This document shows positions 1-6,387 of a DNA stretch of 7,229 nucleotides, piece by piece. Position numbers and translations under genes: made by a program. Each line of letters starts with the position of its first letter. The first letter of the stretch is position 1. Source of the DNA: Sulfurimonas sp. (GTDB lineage Bacteria; Campylobacterota; Campylobacteria; Campylobacterales; Sulfurimonadaceae); NCBI GenBank assembly GCA_021157665.1, contig JAGGWE010000234.1, positions 1 through 7,229 on the forward strand, in the 5' to 3' direction. Below the pieces are notes generated by a model. The model did not search any database. It was not told where the DNA came from and worked only from the letters and a program-made list of their open reading frames with translations.

Positions 1-1
1 C

Positions 2-292
2 CCAATCTCATTAAAAATAGGAAAAAACTTTGATGTAAAAGTTAAAGAAACCTTGCAAAAAAGAGATGATGGAAGATGGAATCTTGATATTGATTTAAGA
101 TATACTGTTAAAAACTCTTCTGATGAGGCAAAAATTATAGAGATTTTGGTACCATTTAACAAAAATGACAGAAGTGAAGTAAGTAGTGATGAAAAATACA
201 CTTACACAAAAGGAAACCTTGTAACATTTAATATATCAGTTAAACCACAAAGTACAAAAGAGTTTAAAGTACATTTTAAAACTAAAAAATAG
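2..292 (+). CDS. C-terminal end of a probable DUF4139-type protein (5' partial)
   Basis: The frame is open from the left edge of the window and stops with TAG at 290-292, so this is the 3' end of a longer gene. About 96 residues are visible. They read as a beta-rich domain: an IGKNFDVKVKE strand, a central segment around LRYTVKNSSDEAKIIEILVPF, and a final FNISVKPQSTKEFKVHF segment. This pattern of alternating strands ending in a 'polar residue, E-F-K-V' strand resembles the C-terminus of bacterial DUF4139 proteins, whose function is not established. An internal TTG at 53 could be mistaken for a start, but the homology-like pattern begins before it. The next gene starts 9 nt downstream and its ribosome binding site overlaps this stop codon, so the two are probably co-transcribed. 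The family assignment is from memory of the pattern and is moderate. Confidence 0.6.
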   Translation, partial: PISLKIGKNFDVKVKETLQKRDDGRWNLDIDLRYTVKNSSDEAKIIEILVPFNKNDRSEVSSDEKYTYTKGNLVTFNISVKPQSTKEFKVHFKTKK

Positions 293-301
293 GATAAAAT
301 T
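290..301 (+). promoter_or_regulatory. Ribosome binding site overlapping upstream stop codon; sets a TTG start
   Basis: The stop codon TAG of the upstream gene forms the first bases of TAGGAT, so AGGA at 291-294 serves as a Shine-Dalgarno site 7 nt before the TTG at 302. The stop-to-start distance is 9 nt. This layout suggests translational coupling. The GNAT-antiporter junction at 2413-2424 has the same geometry, which is useful when judging that start. Confidence 0.7.
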
Positions 302-1045
302 TTGGCAAAAAGATACATAATATTAGATACAGAAACAACAGGAACAGGTGAAACTGACAGAATAATCCAACTAGGCTACATAGTTTTAGGAGAAAAAGAT
401 ATAGAGGTTCAAAATGAGTTTTGTAGTTCTGATGTTCCCATCAGTTTTGGAGCGATGGAAGTTCATGGGATAACTCCTGGTATGATTGAGGGTAAGCCCA
501 CATGCCAAGAGATGGTAGCTTATAAAAGACTGCTTGAACTTAATACCCCAGAAAATTATGTGATAATTCATAATGCCCCTTTTGACTTGGGTATGCTTGA
601 AAAAGAGGGTTTTGACACTAAAATGAAGGTGATAGATACACTTAGAGTTGCCAAACATGTTCTTCCCGATGAGGAAGCTCACAGGCTTCAATACTTTCGT
701 TATAAATTTGAGTTATATAAAGATGAGAAAAAAGAAGCAGATGCTCTAGGAATAGAGGTAAAAGCCCATGATGCTATCGGTGATGTTTTAGTTTTAAAAA
801 TGCTTTTATCAAAACTAAGAGTAATAGTTCAAGAGCAATTTCCAGAGGCAAACCCAGTTGAAAAGATGGTTGATTTAACAAACACCCCTATCTTAGTAAA
901 AACTTTTAGATTTGGAAAACATAAGGGTAAAACTTTGCAAGAGGTAGCTTCAAGCGACGCAGGTTATATGAGATGGATGTTGAGTTCTATGGATAATCTT
1001 GATGAAGACTTAAGATACTCTATCAATACAGTTTTAGGCTCTTAA
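302..1045 (+). CDS. DnaQ-like DEDDh 3'-5' exonuclease with ExoX-like C-terminal domain
   Basis: This 247-residue protein has all the RNase T/DnaQ-fold motifs: Exo I DTETTG at residues 9-14 (D9, E11), Exo II HNAPFD at 90-95 (D95), and Exo III HDAIGD at 156-161 (H156, D161). The DEDDh metal-binding set is therefore complete, and it should be an active 3'-5' exonuclease on DNA or RNA ends. A second small domain at about 200-240 (TFRFGKHKGKTLQEV, then GYMRWML) matches the extension seen in exodeoxyribonuclease X-like proteins. That argues for a stand-alone repair or processing nuclease rather than the polymerase III epsilon subunit. The start is TTG at 302, chosen because AGGA at 291-294 sits 7 nt upstream and the next residues lead directly into the first strand of the fold. 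The gene follows the DUF4139-like gene by 9 nt. Its end overlaps the convergent antiporter gene by 4 bp. The natural substrate cannot be read from sequence. Confidence 0.9.
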   Translation: MAKRYIILDTETTGTGETDRIIQLGYIVLGEKDIEVQNEFCSSDVPISFGAMEVHGITPGMIEGKPTCQEMVAYKRLLELNTPENYVIIHNAPFDLGMLEKEGFDTKMKVIDTLRVAKHVLPDEEAHRLQYFRYKFELYKDEKKEADALGIEVKAHDAIGDVLVLKMLLSKLRVIVQEQFPEANPVEKMVDLTNTPILVKTFRFGKHKGKTLQEVASSDAGYMRWMLSSMDNLDEDLRYSINTVLGS

Positions 1046-2412
1046 ACAACACTAAATGCTATAAATAAAATAAATGCAATAACTCCACTTATCAAAGCAT
1101 AAGGTAATTGGGTTTTTACATGCTCAATAACCTCACACTCTGCTGCCATTGAAGATATAATAGTTGTATCTGAAATGGGTGAGCAATGATCACCAAAAAC
1201 ACCACCACTTATAACTGCACCGATACATAAAGCAACATTGGCATCCATTGCTACAGCCATTGGAACGGCTACTGGTACCATAATAGAAAAAGTTCCCCAT
1301 GAAGTTCCAGTAGAAAATGCCATCAATGAACTAAGTAAAAATATAACCCCAGCCAAAAGATAAACACTTAAACTATCACTTACTAATGAAGCAAGATATA
1401 AGCCTGTTTTTAACTCTGTTGTAACCTTTCCAATTGCAAAAGCAAACAAAAGTATCATCGCTATTGGAAAAAGCTTTCTTGCACCTTTAAATGCTGTTTT
1501 ACTCCACATGCCAAAAGACATATTTTTTGTAGGAATATAATAAAAAAGCATAAATAAAAGTGTCGTTATCATTGTATAAAAAATAGAACTAGAACCACTT
1601 CCCTTTAAAATATTTCCATCTCCAGTTAAGTATAAAAAGATAAATACTAAGGCTATCATTAAAAATATTGGGAGTATCATATAGTACATACTTGAAGATT
1701 TAAATCTCTTTAGAGTATCAACACTTTGGATATATTTTGCATCTTTCATAGCACCAATATCTACACCAAAATATACAAAAACAAAGGTAACAACTAAAGC
1801 ACTTATTGCATAAAAATTATACATAACAGCATCTATGAGGATATTAACACTATCCCCCTCTATCATCCCTAGTGAAATTTGTGTTGAGATTAAACCAAGA
1901 AGTAAAGCACCCCAACCATTTAAAACTATTAAGGAACTAATAGGTGCTGAAGTTGAGTCACAAACAAAAGCCAACTTAGCATGTGGAACCTTGTATTTAT
2001 CACAAAGAGGTTTTCCAACTGCTCCAGATATTAAAGCTGTTATAGAGGATTCAATAAAAATAAATACTCCAATCGCATAACTTAGCATTAAAGCTGAACG
2101 AGCAGAGGAGACAAAAGATTTTTTATCAACCATAAATTTTACAAAACCATCTATTCCACCAGACTTTTCAACCAAAGCCATAACACTACCAACAAGGATA
2201 GCAAAACCTAAAGTTTTTAGTATCCAAAGTTCAGTTAAAAGTGATTTAAAAAGTTCGTATATAGCTTCAAAAGATAAAACTATATTAAAATCATTTAATA
2301 CAAAGATACCCAAAAGAGTTCCACTAAAAAGTGATAAAAGTACATTTCGTGTGTAAAGCGCAAAAGCAATTGCAAGGAGAGAGGGTAAAAGGGAGAGCCA
2401 AGAGAGTTCTAT
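1042..2412 (-). CDS. NhaC-family Na+/H+ antiporter, probable ATA start
   Basis: This is a multi-pass inner-membrane protein of the NhaC family, which exchanges Na+ for H+ in some members and carries organic acids in others; the substrate here is not determinable. Family hallmarks are the STGTSWGTF segment (about 367-375) and GVFGDHCSPISDTTI (about 404-418), followed by a VKTQLPYAL segment; CDSTSAP occurs near 151-157. From the start chosen here it is 456 residues. The only canonical in-frame start is TTG at 2313-2311, giving 423 residues. However, the open frame upstream encodes ELSWLSLLPSLLAI followed by TRNVLLSLFSGT, the typical first membrane segment of the family. The frame is blocked by TAA at 2415-2413, and the codon immediately after that is ATA at 2412-2410, preceded by AGGA at 2423-2420 with 7 nt spacing. 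I therefore favour initiation at ATA, or an ATG changed to ATA. The family is secure; the start is less so. Confidence 0.85.
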   Translation of the reverse strand: MELSWLSLLPSLLAIAFALYTRNVLLSLFSGTLLGIFVLNDFNIVLSFEAIYELFKSLLTELWILKTLGFAILVGSVMALVEKSGGIDGFVKFMVDKKSFVSSARSALMLSYAIGVFIFIESSITALISGAVGKPLCDKYKVPHAKLAFVCDSTSAPISSLIVLNGWGALLLGLISTQISLGMIEGDSVNILIDAVMYNFYAISALVVTFVFVYFGVDIGAMKDAKYIQSVDTLKRFKSSSMYYMILPIFLMIALVFIFLYLTGDGNILKGSGSSSIFYTMITTLLFMLFYYIPTKNMSFGMWSKTAFKGARKLFPIAMILLFAFAIGKVTTELKTGLYLASLVSDSLSVYLLAGVIFLLSSLMAFSTGTSWGTFSIMVPVAVPMAVAMDANVALCIGAVISGGVFGDHCSPISDTTIISSMAAECEVIEHVKTQLPYALISGVIAFILFIAFSVV

Positions 2413-2424
2413 TTAGTTATCCTA
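2413..2424 (-). promoter_or_regulatory. Ribosome binding site before the antiporter's ATA codon
   Basis: On the minus strand the GNAT stop codon TAG (2424-2422) runs into TAGGAT. The AGGA at 2423-2420 lies 7 nt before ATA at 2412. The stop-to-start distance (9 nt) and Shine-Dalgarno spacing equal those at the exonuclease junction at 290-301. The site makes sense only if translation begins at or near 2412; the alternative TTG at 2313 is about 100 nt further and has just a weak GGA before it. Confidence 0.6.
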
Positions 2425-3045
2425 AAACTCTATTGCTAAAAGAACAAGACCTGCTCGTCCAAATTTTTCTTTATAAAGATCACACTCTTTTTCATTTACA
2501 ACTTTAAATCCAAGTTTTTTGTAAAATAAAAGTGTTTCAAGGGAACCTATCTCAACTAAAGCCTGAGCGATTCTGTAACCTTTAAGTCTTGCAGTTAAAA
2601 GAGACTTTGTCATCAATGTTTTTAGTACACCAACATCTATAAAACCCTCTAACTCTTCCATAAAATCAAACATAAGTGTACGGTTATTTAAACCAAAGTC
2701 ACAACAGTAAAGAACTTCTAATGCCTCTGCCATGTGTTCACTACAGCCAACTTCATTTAAGGCATCTTCAAATACTTGTTTTGTAGCAATTCTAGGCTCA
2801 TAACTACAAAGCGTTCCTATAGATTTTCCATCAAGCTCAGCAATCAAAAAATTATTAAAGTTACAATGTGTTTTTGCTGTTGTTTGTGTTAAGGCTTCTA
2901 ACTTTATCAAAATCTCTTTGTCATTTTCTGTTTCAAAAATTAAATCAAAAATTCCAACTTTTTTTCCAGCTCTTGAACTTTGCAATATCATTTGTGCTAA
3001 AAATGGTGCATCACTAACAATAGCCTTTCTTATTTTAATACTCAT
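2422..3045 (-). CDS. Divergent GNAT-family N-acetyltransferase
   Basis: With the start chosen here this is 207 residues. The N-terminus (MSIKIRKAIVSDAPFLAQMI) is the usual GNAT opening of strand 1 and helix 1. The C-terminal part has the late GNAT signature FYKKLGFKVV at about 174-183, preceded by a strand AQALVEIGS. The acetyl-CoA loop that normally reads R/Q-x-x-G-x-G/A is degenerate: the matching position appears to be FIDVGVLKTLM (about 135-145) with a single glycine. It may bind acetyl-CoA unusually or use a different donor; the acceptor is unknown. ATG at 3045 is preferred over ATG at 3057 because GGA at 3055-3053 sits 7 nt before it, whereas nothing resembling a ribosome binding site precedes 3057. 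The gene lies 9 nt upstream of the antiporter gene in a likely two-gene operon and is divergent from the L,D-transpeptidase gene. Confidence 0.75.
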   Translation of the reverse strand: MSIKIRKAIVSDAPFLAQMILQSSRAGKKVGIFDLIFETENDKEILIKLEALTQTTAKTHCNFNNFLIAELDGKSIGTLCSYEPRIATKQVFEDALNEVGCSEHMAEALEVLYCCDFGLNNRTLMFDFMEELEGFIDVGVLKTLMTKSLLTARLKGYRIAQALVEIGSLETLLFYKKLGFKVVNEKECDLYKEKFGRAGLVLLAIEF

Positions 3046-3057
3046 AATTCTTTCCAT

Positions 3058-3100
3058 AAATTTTAATATGTTTCATACTTTAGTAATAGTACCATATCTT
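3058..3100. promoter_or_regulatory. Short divergent intergenic region with a candidate extended -10 for the GNAT operon
   Basis: This very AT-rich stretch must hold promoters for both the GNAT-antiporter pair (minus strand) and the L,D-transpeptidase gene (plus strand). On the minus strand TGG followed by TACTAT (3094-3086) resembles an extended -10 element and would give a leader of roughly 34 nt before the ATG at 3045. I see no convincing -35 box, and no clear plus-strand promoter or ribosome binding site for the transpeptidase. The call is weak and positional. Confidence 0.3.
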
Positions 3101-3832
3101 ATGATAAAAAGTTTCTTAATCTTGTTAAGTTTTTCAATATTCTTGCACTCATCGCAACAATTAGTCCTAGTTGTAGCAAACAACTTCAACACATCAAAAG
3201 CAAAACTTCAATGTTTTGAAGATGGTAAAAAGGTTATTAATACCATCAATGTAAACATTGGTAAAAAGGGGCTTGGTTGGGGTTTAGGAGAAGTTAAACT
3301 AAGTCAAAAAATAGATGACGCCATAAAATATGAGGGCGACAAAAAAGCACCAAGTGGAGTGTTTAAACTAACATCTATATTTGGATACCCAAAAAGTAAC
3401 AATTCCCACATGCCATACATATCTGCAAATAAAAATTTAATCTGCGTAGATGAGAGTAAATCTAAATACTACAACAAAATAATCTTCATGCGCCCTGACG
3501 GAGGAGGAAGTACTCTTGGGGTGCCAAAAGATAAACCAAAAAGCTTTGAATTTATGAAAAGAGATGATTTACAGTACGAATTAGGTGTGGTAGTCAAACA
3601 TAACCCACATGCCATAAGCCAAAAAGGTTCTTGCATATTTTTACATGTTCAAAAAGAGAAAGATTTAGGGACTGCTGGTTGTACTTCTATGAAATTAGAT
3701 GATTTAAAAAAGGTGGTTAAGTGGTTAGATAAAAGTAAAAACCCAATACTTATTCAGATTTCAAAATCTTCAAGCATAGAGATTTTAGAATTGTATCCAG
3801 AGTTAAAAAACTCTGAACTTTTAGAAGATTAG
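3101..3832 (+). CDS. Exported L,D-transpeptidase (YkuD/ErfK family)
   Basis: This 243-residue protein (from ATG 3101) probably forms 3-3 cross-links in peptidoglycan or attaches other groups to it, working in the periplasm. The YkuD-type active site is complete: FLHV with H182, then GTAGCTSM at 190-197 with catalytic cysteine C194. Other family features are GDKKAPSGVF at 79-88, a CVD..SKYYNKI segment near 115-127, and YELGVVVKHN at 159-168. The pattern is closest to the COG3786-like branch of the ErfK/YbiS/YcfS/YnhG group. ATG 3101 is preferred because it yields a clean signal-like N-terminus: MIKS, a hydrophobic run FLILLSFSIFL, then the first domain strand. ATG 3068 is also in frame. The frame stays open back to about 2918, but that part lies antisense to the GNAT gene. 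No Shine-Dalgarno is visible before either ATG. The 3' end overlaps argS by 4 bp. Confidence 0.85.
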   Translation: MIKSFLILLSFSIFLHSSQQLVLVVANNFNTSKAKLQCFEDGKKVINTINVNIGKKGLGWGLGEVKLSQKIDDAIKYEGDKKAPSGVFKLTSIFGYPKSNNSHMPYISANKNLICVDESKSKYYNKIIFMRPDGGGSTLGVPKDKPKSFEFMKRDDLQYELGVVVKHNPHAISQKGSCIFLHVQKEKDLGTAGCTSMKLDDLKKVVKWLDKSKNPILIQISKSSSIEILELYPELKNSELLED

Positions 3833-5439
3833 TCTTCCTCTCTACTCATTCGCTCAACTGCTTCGATACCTAAAATACCAAGTCCAGTTTTAAGAGAAAG
3901 TGCTACAACCATAAATAGTTTAAGTAGTTTTGCCTCATCTTCGTTTCCTATAACTCTACAATCATAGTAAAACTTGTGAAGAGATGCTGCTAAAAATTTT
4001 AGATAATCTGTAAGCTTTTGAACTTGACGAGAGTTAAAGGCATCTTCAATAATTTCAGGAAGTAAAAGTGCATCAAAAAGTAGACTATCTGCATTTTCAT
4101 CAAGACCTTTAAGAGTTGAAGCTAAAATATCTTCTTTAGATATTTCTGATTTTGAAAAGATAGTATTTATTCTGGCATGTGCGTATTGGATATAAAAAAT
4201 AGGGTTTGAACTATCTTGCTTTTTAAACTCAGCAAGGTCAAACTCTAAAGCAGTATCTGATTTTTTTGAAGCAAAGATAAATCTAAGTGCATCAGCTCCA
4301 ATCTCTTCTACAATATCACTCATTAAGATAACATTACCAGCTCTCTTACTCATCTTATACGGTTCACCATCTTTAAGAAGTGAAACCATTTGAGATAAAA
4401 GCGTTTCTAGTTTGTTTGAATCATATCCAAGATACTCAACTGCTGCATTTACACGAGGGATATAACCATGATGGTCAGCACCCCAAATGTTAATATAGTG
4501 ATCATATCCTCTTTCAAACTTTTGGTTATGATAAACGATGTCACCAGCTAGATAAGTTGGGCGTCCATCTTCACGAACAACAACTCTATCGTTATCATCA
4601 CCCTTAGCTTCGGAGGAAATCCACATCTTGCCCTCTTTCTCATAAATAGCATTTTTATCATTTGCACCCATCTTAGCCATAACTCTATCCCAATCAGAAT
4701 AAAGTGACGACTCTTTTACAAAAGTATCAAAATGGATGTTTAAATCTGCTAGAGAATCAACAATAATCTCCATAACGCCATCTTTAGCCCACAGTGCCAG
4801 TTCTTTGTAACGAGATTCATCTTTGAAAATCTCTTTTCCAAACTTCTCTATCGCAGCATTTGCTAAACCTTCTAAATACTCACCACGATAGTAAGATTCA
4901 GGATATTGGACAACTTCATTGAGTATATTTTCACGAGCATAAAGAGCAATAGAAAGACCAAGTAAGTCTATCTGATTTCCAGCATCATTTACATAATACT
5001 CAGCAGTAATATTGTAACCAAGATGTTTAGCAAGTCTATAAAGTGTATCACCATAAACAGCCCCACGAGCATGTCCAATATGAAGAGGACCCGTAGGATT
5101 TGCACTTACAAACTCTAAAAGAATTTTTTGCTTTTTTTCTTGTTTACCAAATTCAGAAGGATTTTTTAAAGCCCAGTCAGCATATTCACTTAAAAAGTTT
5201 TCACTTAAACGAAAATTTAAGTAGCCTTTTACAGATTCAACACTAGAAAAAACTTCTTTTTCCTCACCAAAAGATGAAGCAAGTTCCTCTGCAATAATCA
5301 TAGGTGATTTTCTAAGTTCTTTAGCTAAAGAGAAAGCGACAGGAGTAGCGAAATGCCCAAAAGAACGATCTTTTGGCTTTTCTAAAACAACTTCGTAACC
5401 GAATTTTTCACGCAGAAGCGTCGATACTCGTTGTTTCAA
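3829..5439 (-). CDS. argS: Arginyl-tRNA synthetase
   Basis: This class I aminoacyl-tRNA synthetase joins arginine to tRNA-Arg in the cytosol using ATP and normally needs the tRNA for activation. It is 536 residues, a normal bacterial length. The N-terminal tRNA-binding domain (about 1-90) contains RSFGHFATPVAF. The catalytic core has SANPTGPLHIGHARGAVYGD (112-131, HIGH at 120-123), YYVNDAGNQ (148-156), GADHHGYIPRV (320-330) and YKMSKRAGN (361-369, KMSKR at 362-366). The C-terminal DALR-type anticodon-binding helical domain begins near FYIQYAHARI and runs to the end. The start is TTG at 5439, just 3 nt (ATC) after the tatA stop and in the same frame. There is no strong Shine-Dalgarno, so expression probably depends on ribosomes finishing tatA. 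It is the last gene of the acidic protein-gmk-tatA-argS run. Confidence 0.97.
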   Translation of the reverse strand: MKQRVSTLLREKFGYEVVLEKPKDRSFGHFATPVAFSLAKELRKSPMIIAEELASSFGEEKEVFSSVESVKGYLNFRLSENFLSEYADWALKNPSEFGKQEKKQKILLEFVSANPTGPLHIGHARGAVYGDTLYRLAKHLGYNITAEYYVNDAGNQIDLLGLSIALYARENILNEVVQYPESYYRGEYLEGLANAAIEKFGKEIFKDESRYKELALWAKDGVMEIIVDSLADLNIHFDTFVKESSLYSDWDRVMAKMGANDKNAIYEKEGKMWISSEAKGDDNDRVVVREDGRPTYLAGDIVYHNQKFERGYDHYINIWGADHHGYIPRVNAAVEYLGYDSNKLETLLSQMVSLLKDGEPYKMSKRAGNVILMSDIVEEIGADALRFIFASKKSDTALEFDLAEFKKQDSSNPIFYIQYAHARINTIFSKSEISKEDILASTLKGLDENADSLLFDALLLPEIIEDAFNSRQVQKLTDYLKFLAASLHKFYYDCRVIGNEDEAKLLKLFMVVALSLKTGLGILGIEAVERMSREED

Positions 5440-5442
5440 GAT

Positions 5443-5673
5443 TTACGCTTGTTTAGTTGTAGTTTTTGGAGCTTCTGTTGATGCAACTTCATCTGCACCC
5501 TCAACTTTTTTAGGTTCATCAGTTGCCACTTCATCAACCTCTTTCATCTCTTCTTTAAAGTTTTTAATACCTTTTCCGAAACCTTTCGCTAATTCAGGTA
5601 TTTTTTTAGCACCAAATAAAAGTACTACTATTGCTAATATTATTAATAATTCTGTTCCACCAGGCATGCCCAT
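5443..5673 (-). CDS. tatA: Twin-arginine translocase subunit TatA
   Basis: TatA is the small membrane protein that forms the pore-like part of the Tat system, which exports folded, often cofactor-bearing proteins. The 76-residue sequence shows the standard plan. A short periplasmic N-terminus (MGMPGGTE) leads into one membrane helix (LLIILAIVVLLF, about 9-20). The FGAKKIPELAKGFGKGIKNFK hinge and amphipathic helix follow (about 20-40), then a charged, disordered tail rich in E, K, A and T. The FG pair at the hinge is present. The start is ATG 5673, supported by AAGGAA at 5686-5681 with 7 nt spacing; ATG at 5667 is a less well spaced alternative. In Campylobacterota, Tat substrates include formate dehydrogenase, hydrogenase and nitrate reductase subunits. 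The gene lies 93 nt after gmk and 3 nt before argS. TatA rather than TatB is favoured by the length and hinge sequence. Confidence 0.95.
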   Translation of the reverse strand: MGMPGGTELLIILAIVVLLFGAKKIPELAKGFGKGIKNFKEEMKEVDEVATDEPKKVEGADEVASTEAPKTTTKQA

Positions 5674-5766
5674 AGTTTATTTCCTTGTTTTAAATTAAAA
5701 TTACGAGAGTATATCTACTCTTTGCTGTAAATTCTCTTATCAATATAATTAATAATCAAATAATTG
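5674..5766 (-). promoter_or_regulatory. gmk-tatA intergenic region with a small hairpin
   Basis: This is the longest non-coding stretch in the window (93 bp). It is very AT-rich. Its one clear structure is a perfect 6-bp inverted repeat, AGAGTA / TACTCT, with a 4-nt loop at 5706-5721. On the minus strand it is followed by an A/T-mixed stretch without an uninterrupted T run, so it does not look like a classic terminator. TATACT in the 3' arm region resembles a -10 box, but the best -35-like hexamer (TTTACA) lies only 12 nt upstream, too close for a standard promoter. It may be an RNA processing or attenuation element, or a tatA promoter region. Confidence 0.35.
5681..5686 (-). promoter_or_regulatory. 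Strong Shine-Dalgarno for tatA
   Basis: AAGGAA on the minus strand, 7 nt before the tatA ATG at 5673, is the strongest ribosome binding site in the window. This fits the high TatA level needed relative to the enzymes beside it. Confidence 0.75.
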
Positions 5767-6387
5767 TTATATATTTTCCCACTTTTGTACAAAACGATTA
5801 ATTCTGTCATATGGAATTTTTAATCTTGCTGTAATTGCAATCTGTCTTAAAACATTTGCAGCAATATCTAAATCATCATTTATAACTAAAAACTCGTATT
5901 CTGAAGTTCTTTGTATCTCTCTTTTTGCCATTTTAAGACGATTTTCGATTACCTCTTTGCTATCAGTTGCCCTACTCTCTAAGCGATTTTTTAACTCTGA
6001 TAAACTTGGAGGAGTTATAAAAACTGAAGTTGTAATATCACCTAGTCTATTATTGATAGCAGTATTTCCTTGAACATCTATATCAAAAATCACTAATTTA
6101 CCTTTATTCAAGGCTTCTCGTACAGGATTAAGTGATGTTCCATAATAATTTTCATGAACAGTAGCATATTCTAAAAAATTATTTTCTGCTATATCTTTTT
6201 TAAATTCTTCTTTACTTACAAAATGATAATGTACACCCTCTTCTTCCCCTTCTCTCATAGGACGAGTTGTTGTAGAAATTGAAAAATAATACTCCCCAAT
6301 ATCATCAGCAATTTTATTTATTAAAGAACTTTTACCCGCTCCACTAGGACCAGATAAAACTAACACGACACCGTTATGCTCAACCAT
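5767..6387 (-). CDS. gmk: Guanylate kinase
   Basis: Guanylate kinase converts GMP and ATP to GDP and ADP, an essential cytosolic step in GTP and dGTP supply and in recycling GMP. The length of 206 residues is standard. The P-loop is GPSGAGKSS at 13-21. The GMP-binding region includes STTTRPMREGE (38-48, R42 and R45) and GVHYHFV (51-57), then FLEYATVHENYYGT (71-84), in which E79 replaces the glycine common at that spot. FDIDVQG (101-107) carries the acidic catalytic-site motif, and NRLESRATDS (134-143) supplies lid arginines. The start is ATG 6387, which shares its A with the TAA stop of the upstream acidic-protein gene (TAATG), so the two are translationally coupled. A GGTGAT sequence just upstream could act as a weak ribosome binding site. 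Gene order with tatA and argS is conserved in Campylobacterota. Confidence 0.97.
   Translation of the reverse strand: MVEHNGVVLVLSGPSGAGKSSLINKIADDIGEYYFSISTTTRPMREGEEEGVHYHFVSKEEFKKDIAENNFLEYATVHENYYGTSLNPVREALNKGKLVIFDIDVQGNTAINNRLGDITTSVFITPPSLSELKNRLESRATDSKEVIENRLKMAKREIQRTSEYEFLVINDDLDIAANVLRQIAITARLKIPYDRINRFVQKWENI

Noticed and set aside
386..691. 101-residue minus-strand open frame inside the exonuclease gene
   Set aside because: It lies wholly antisense to a gene with a full set of catalytic motifs, and its sequence shows no recognisable family pattern.
1835..2080. 81-residue plus-strand open frame inside the antiporter gene
   Set aside because: Antisense to conserved NhaC membrane segments, with no family pattern and no ribosome binding site that I can see.
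2918..3100. N-terminal extension of the L,D-transpeptidase frame back to 2918
   Set aside because: This part is antisense to the GNAT gene start, and the signal-like sequence begins at ATG 3101, so a longer protein would bury the signal.
5700..5730. Rho-independent terminator after gmk
   Set aside because: The stem is only 6 bp, not GC-rich, and not followed by a continuous T run on the minus strand.
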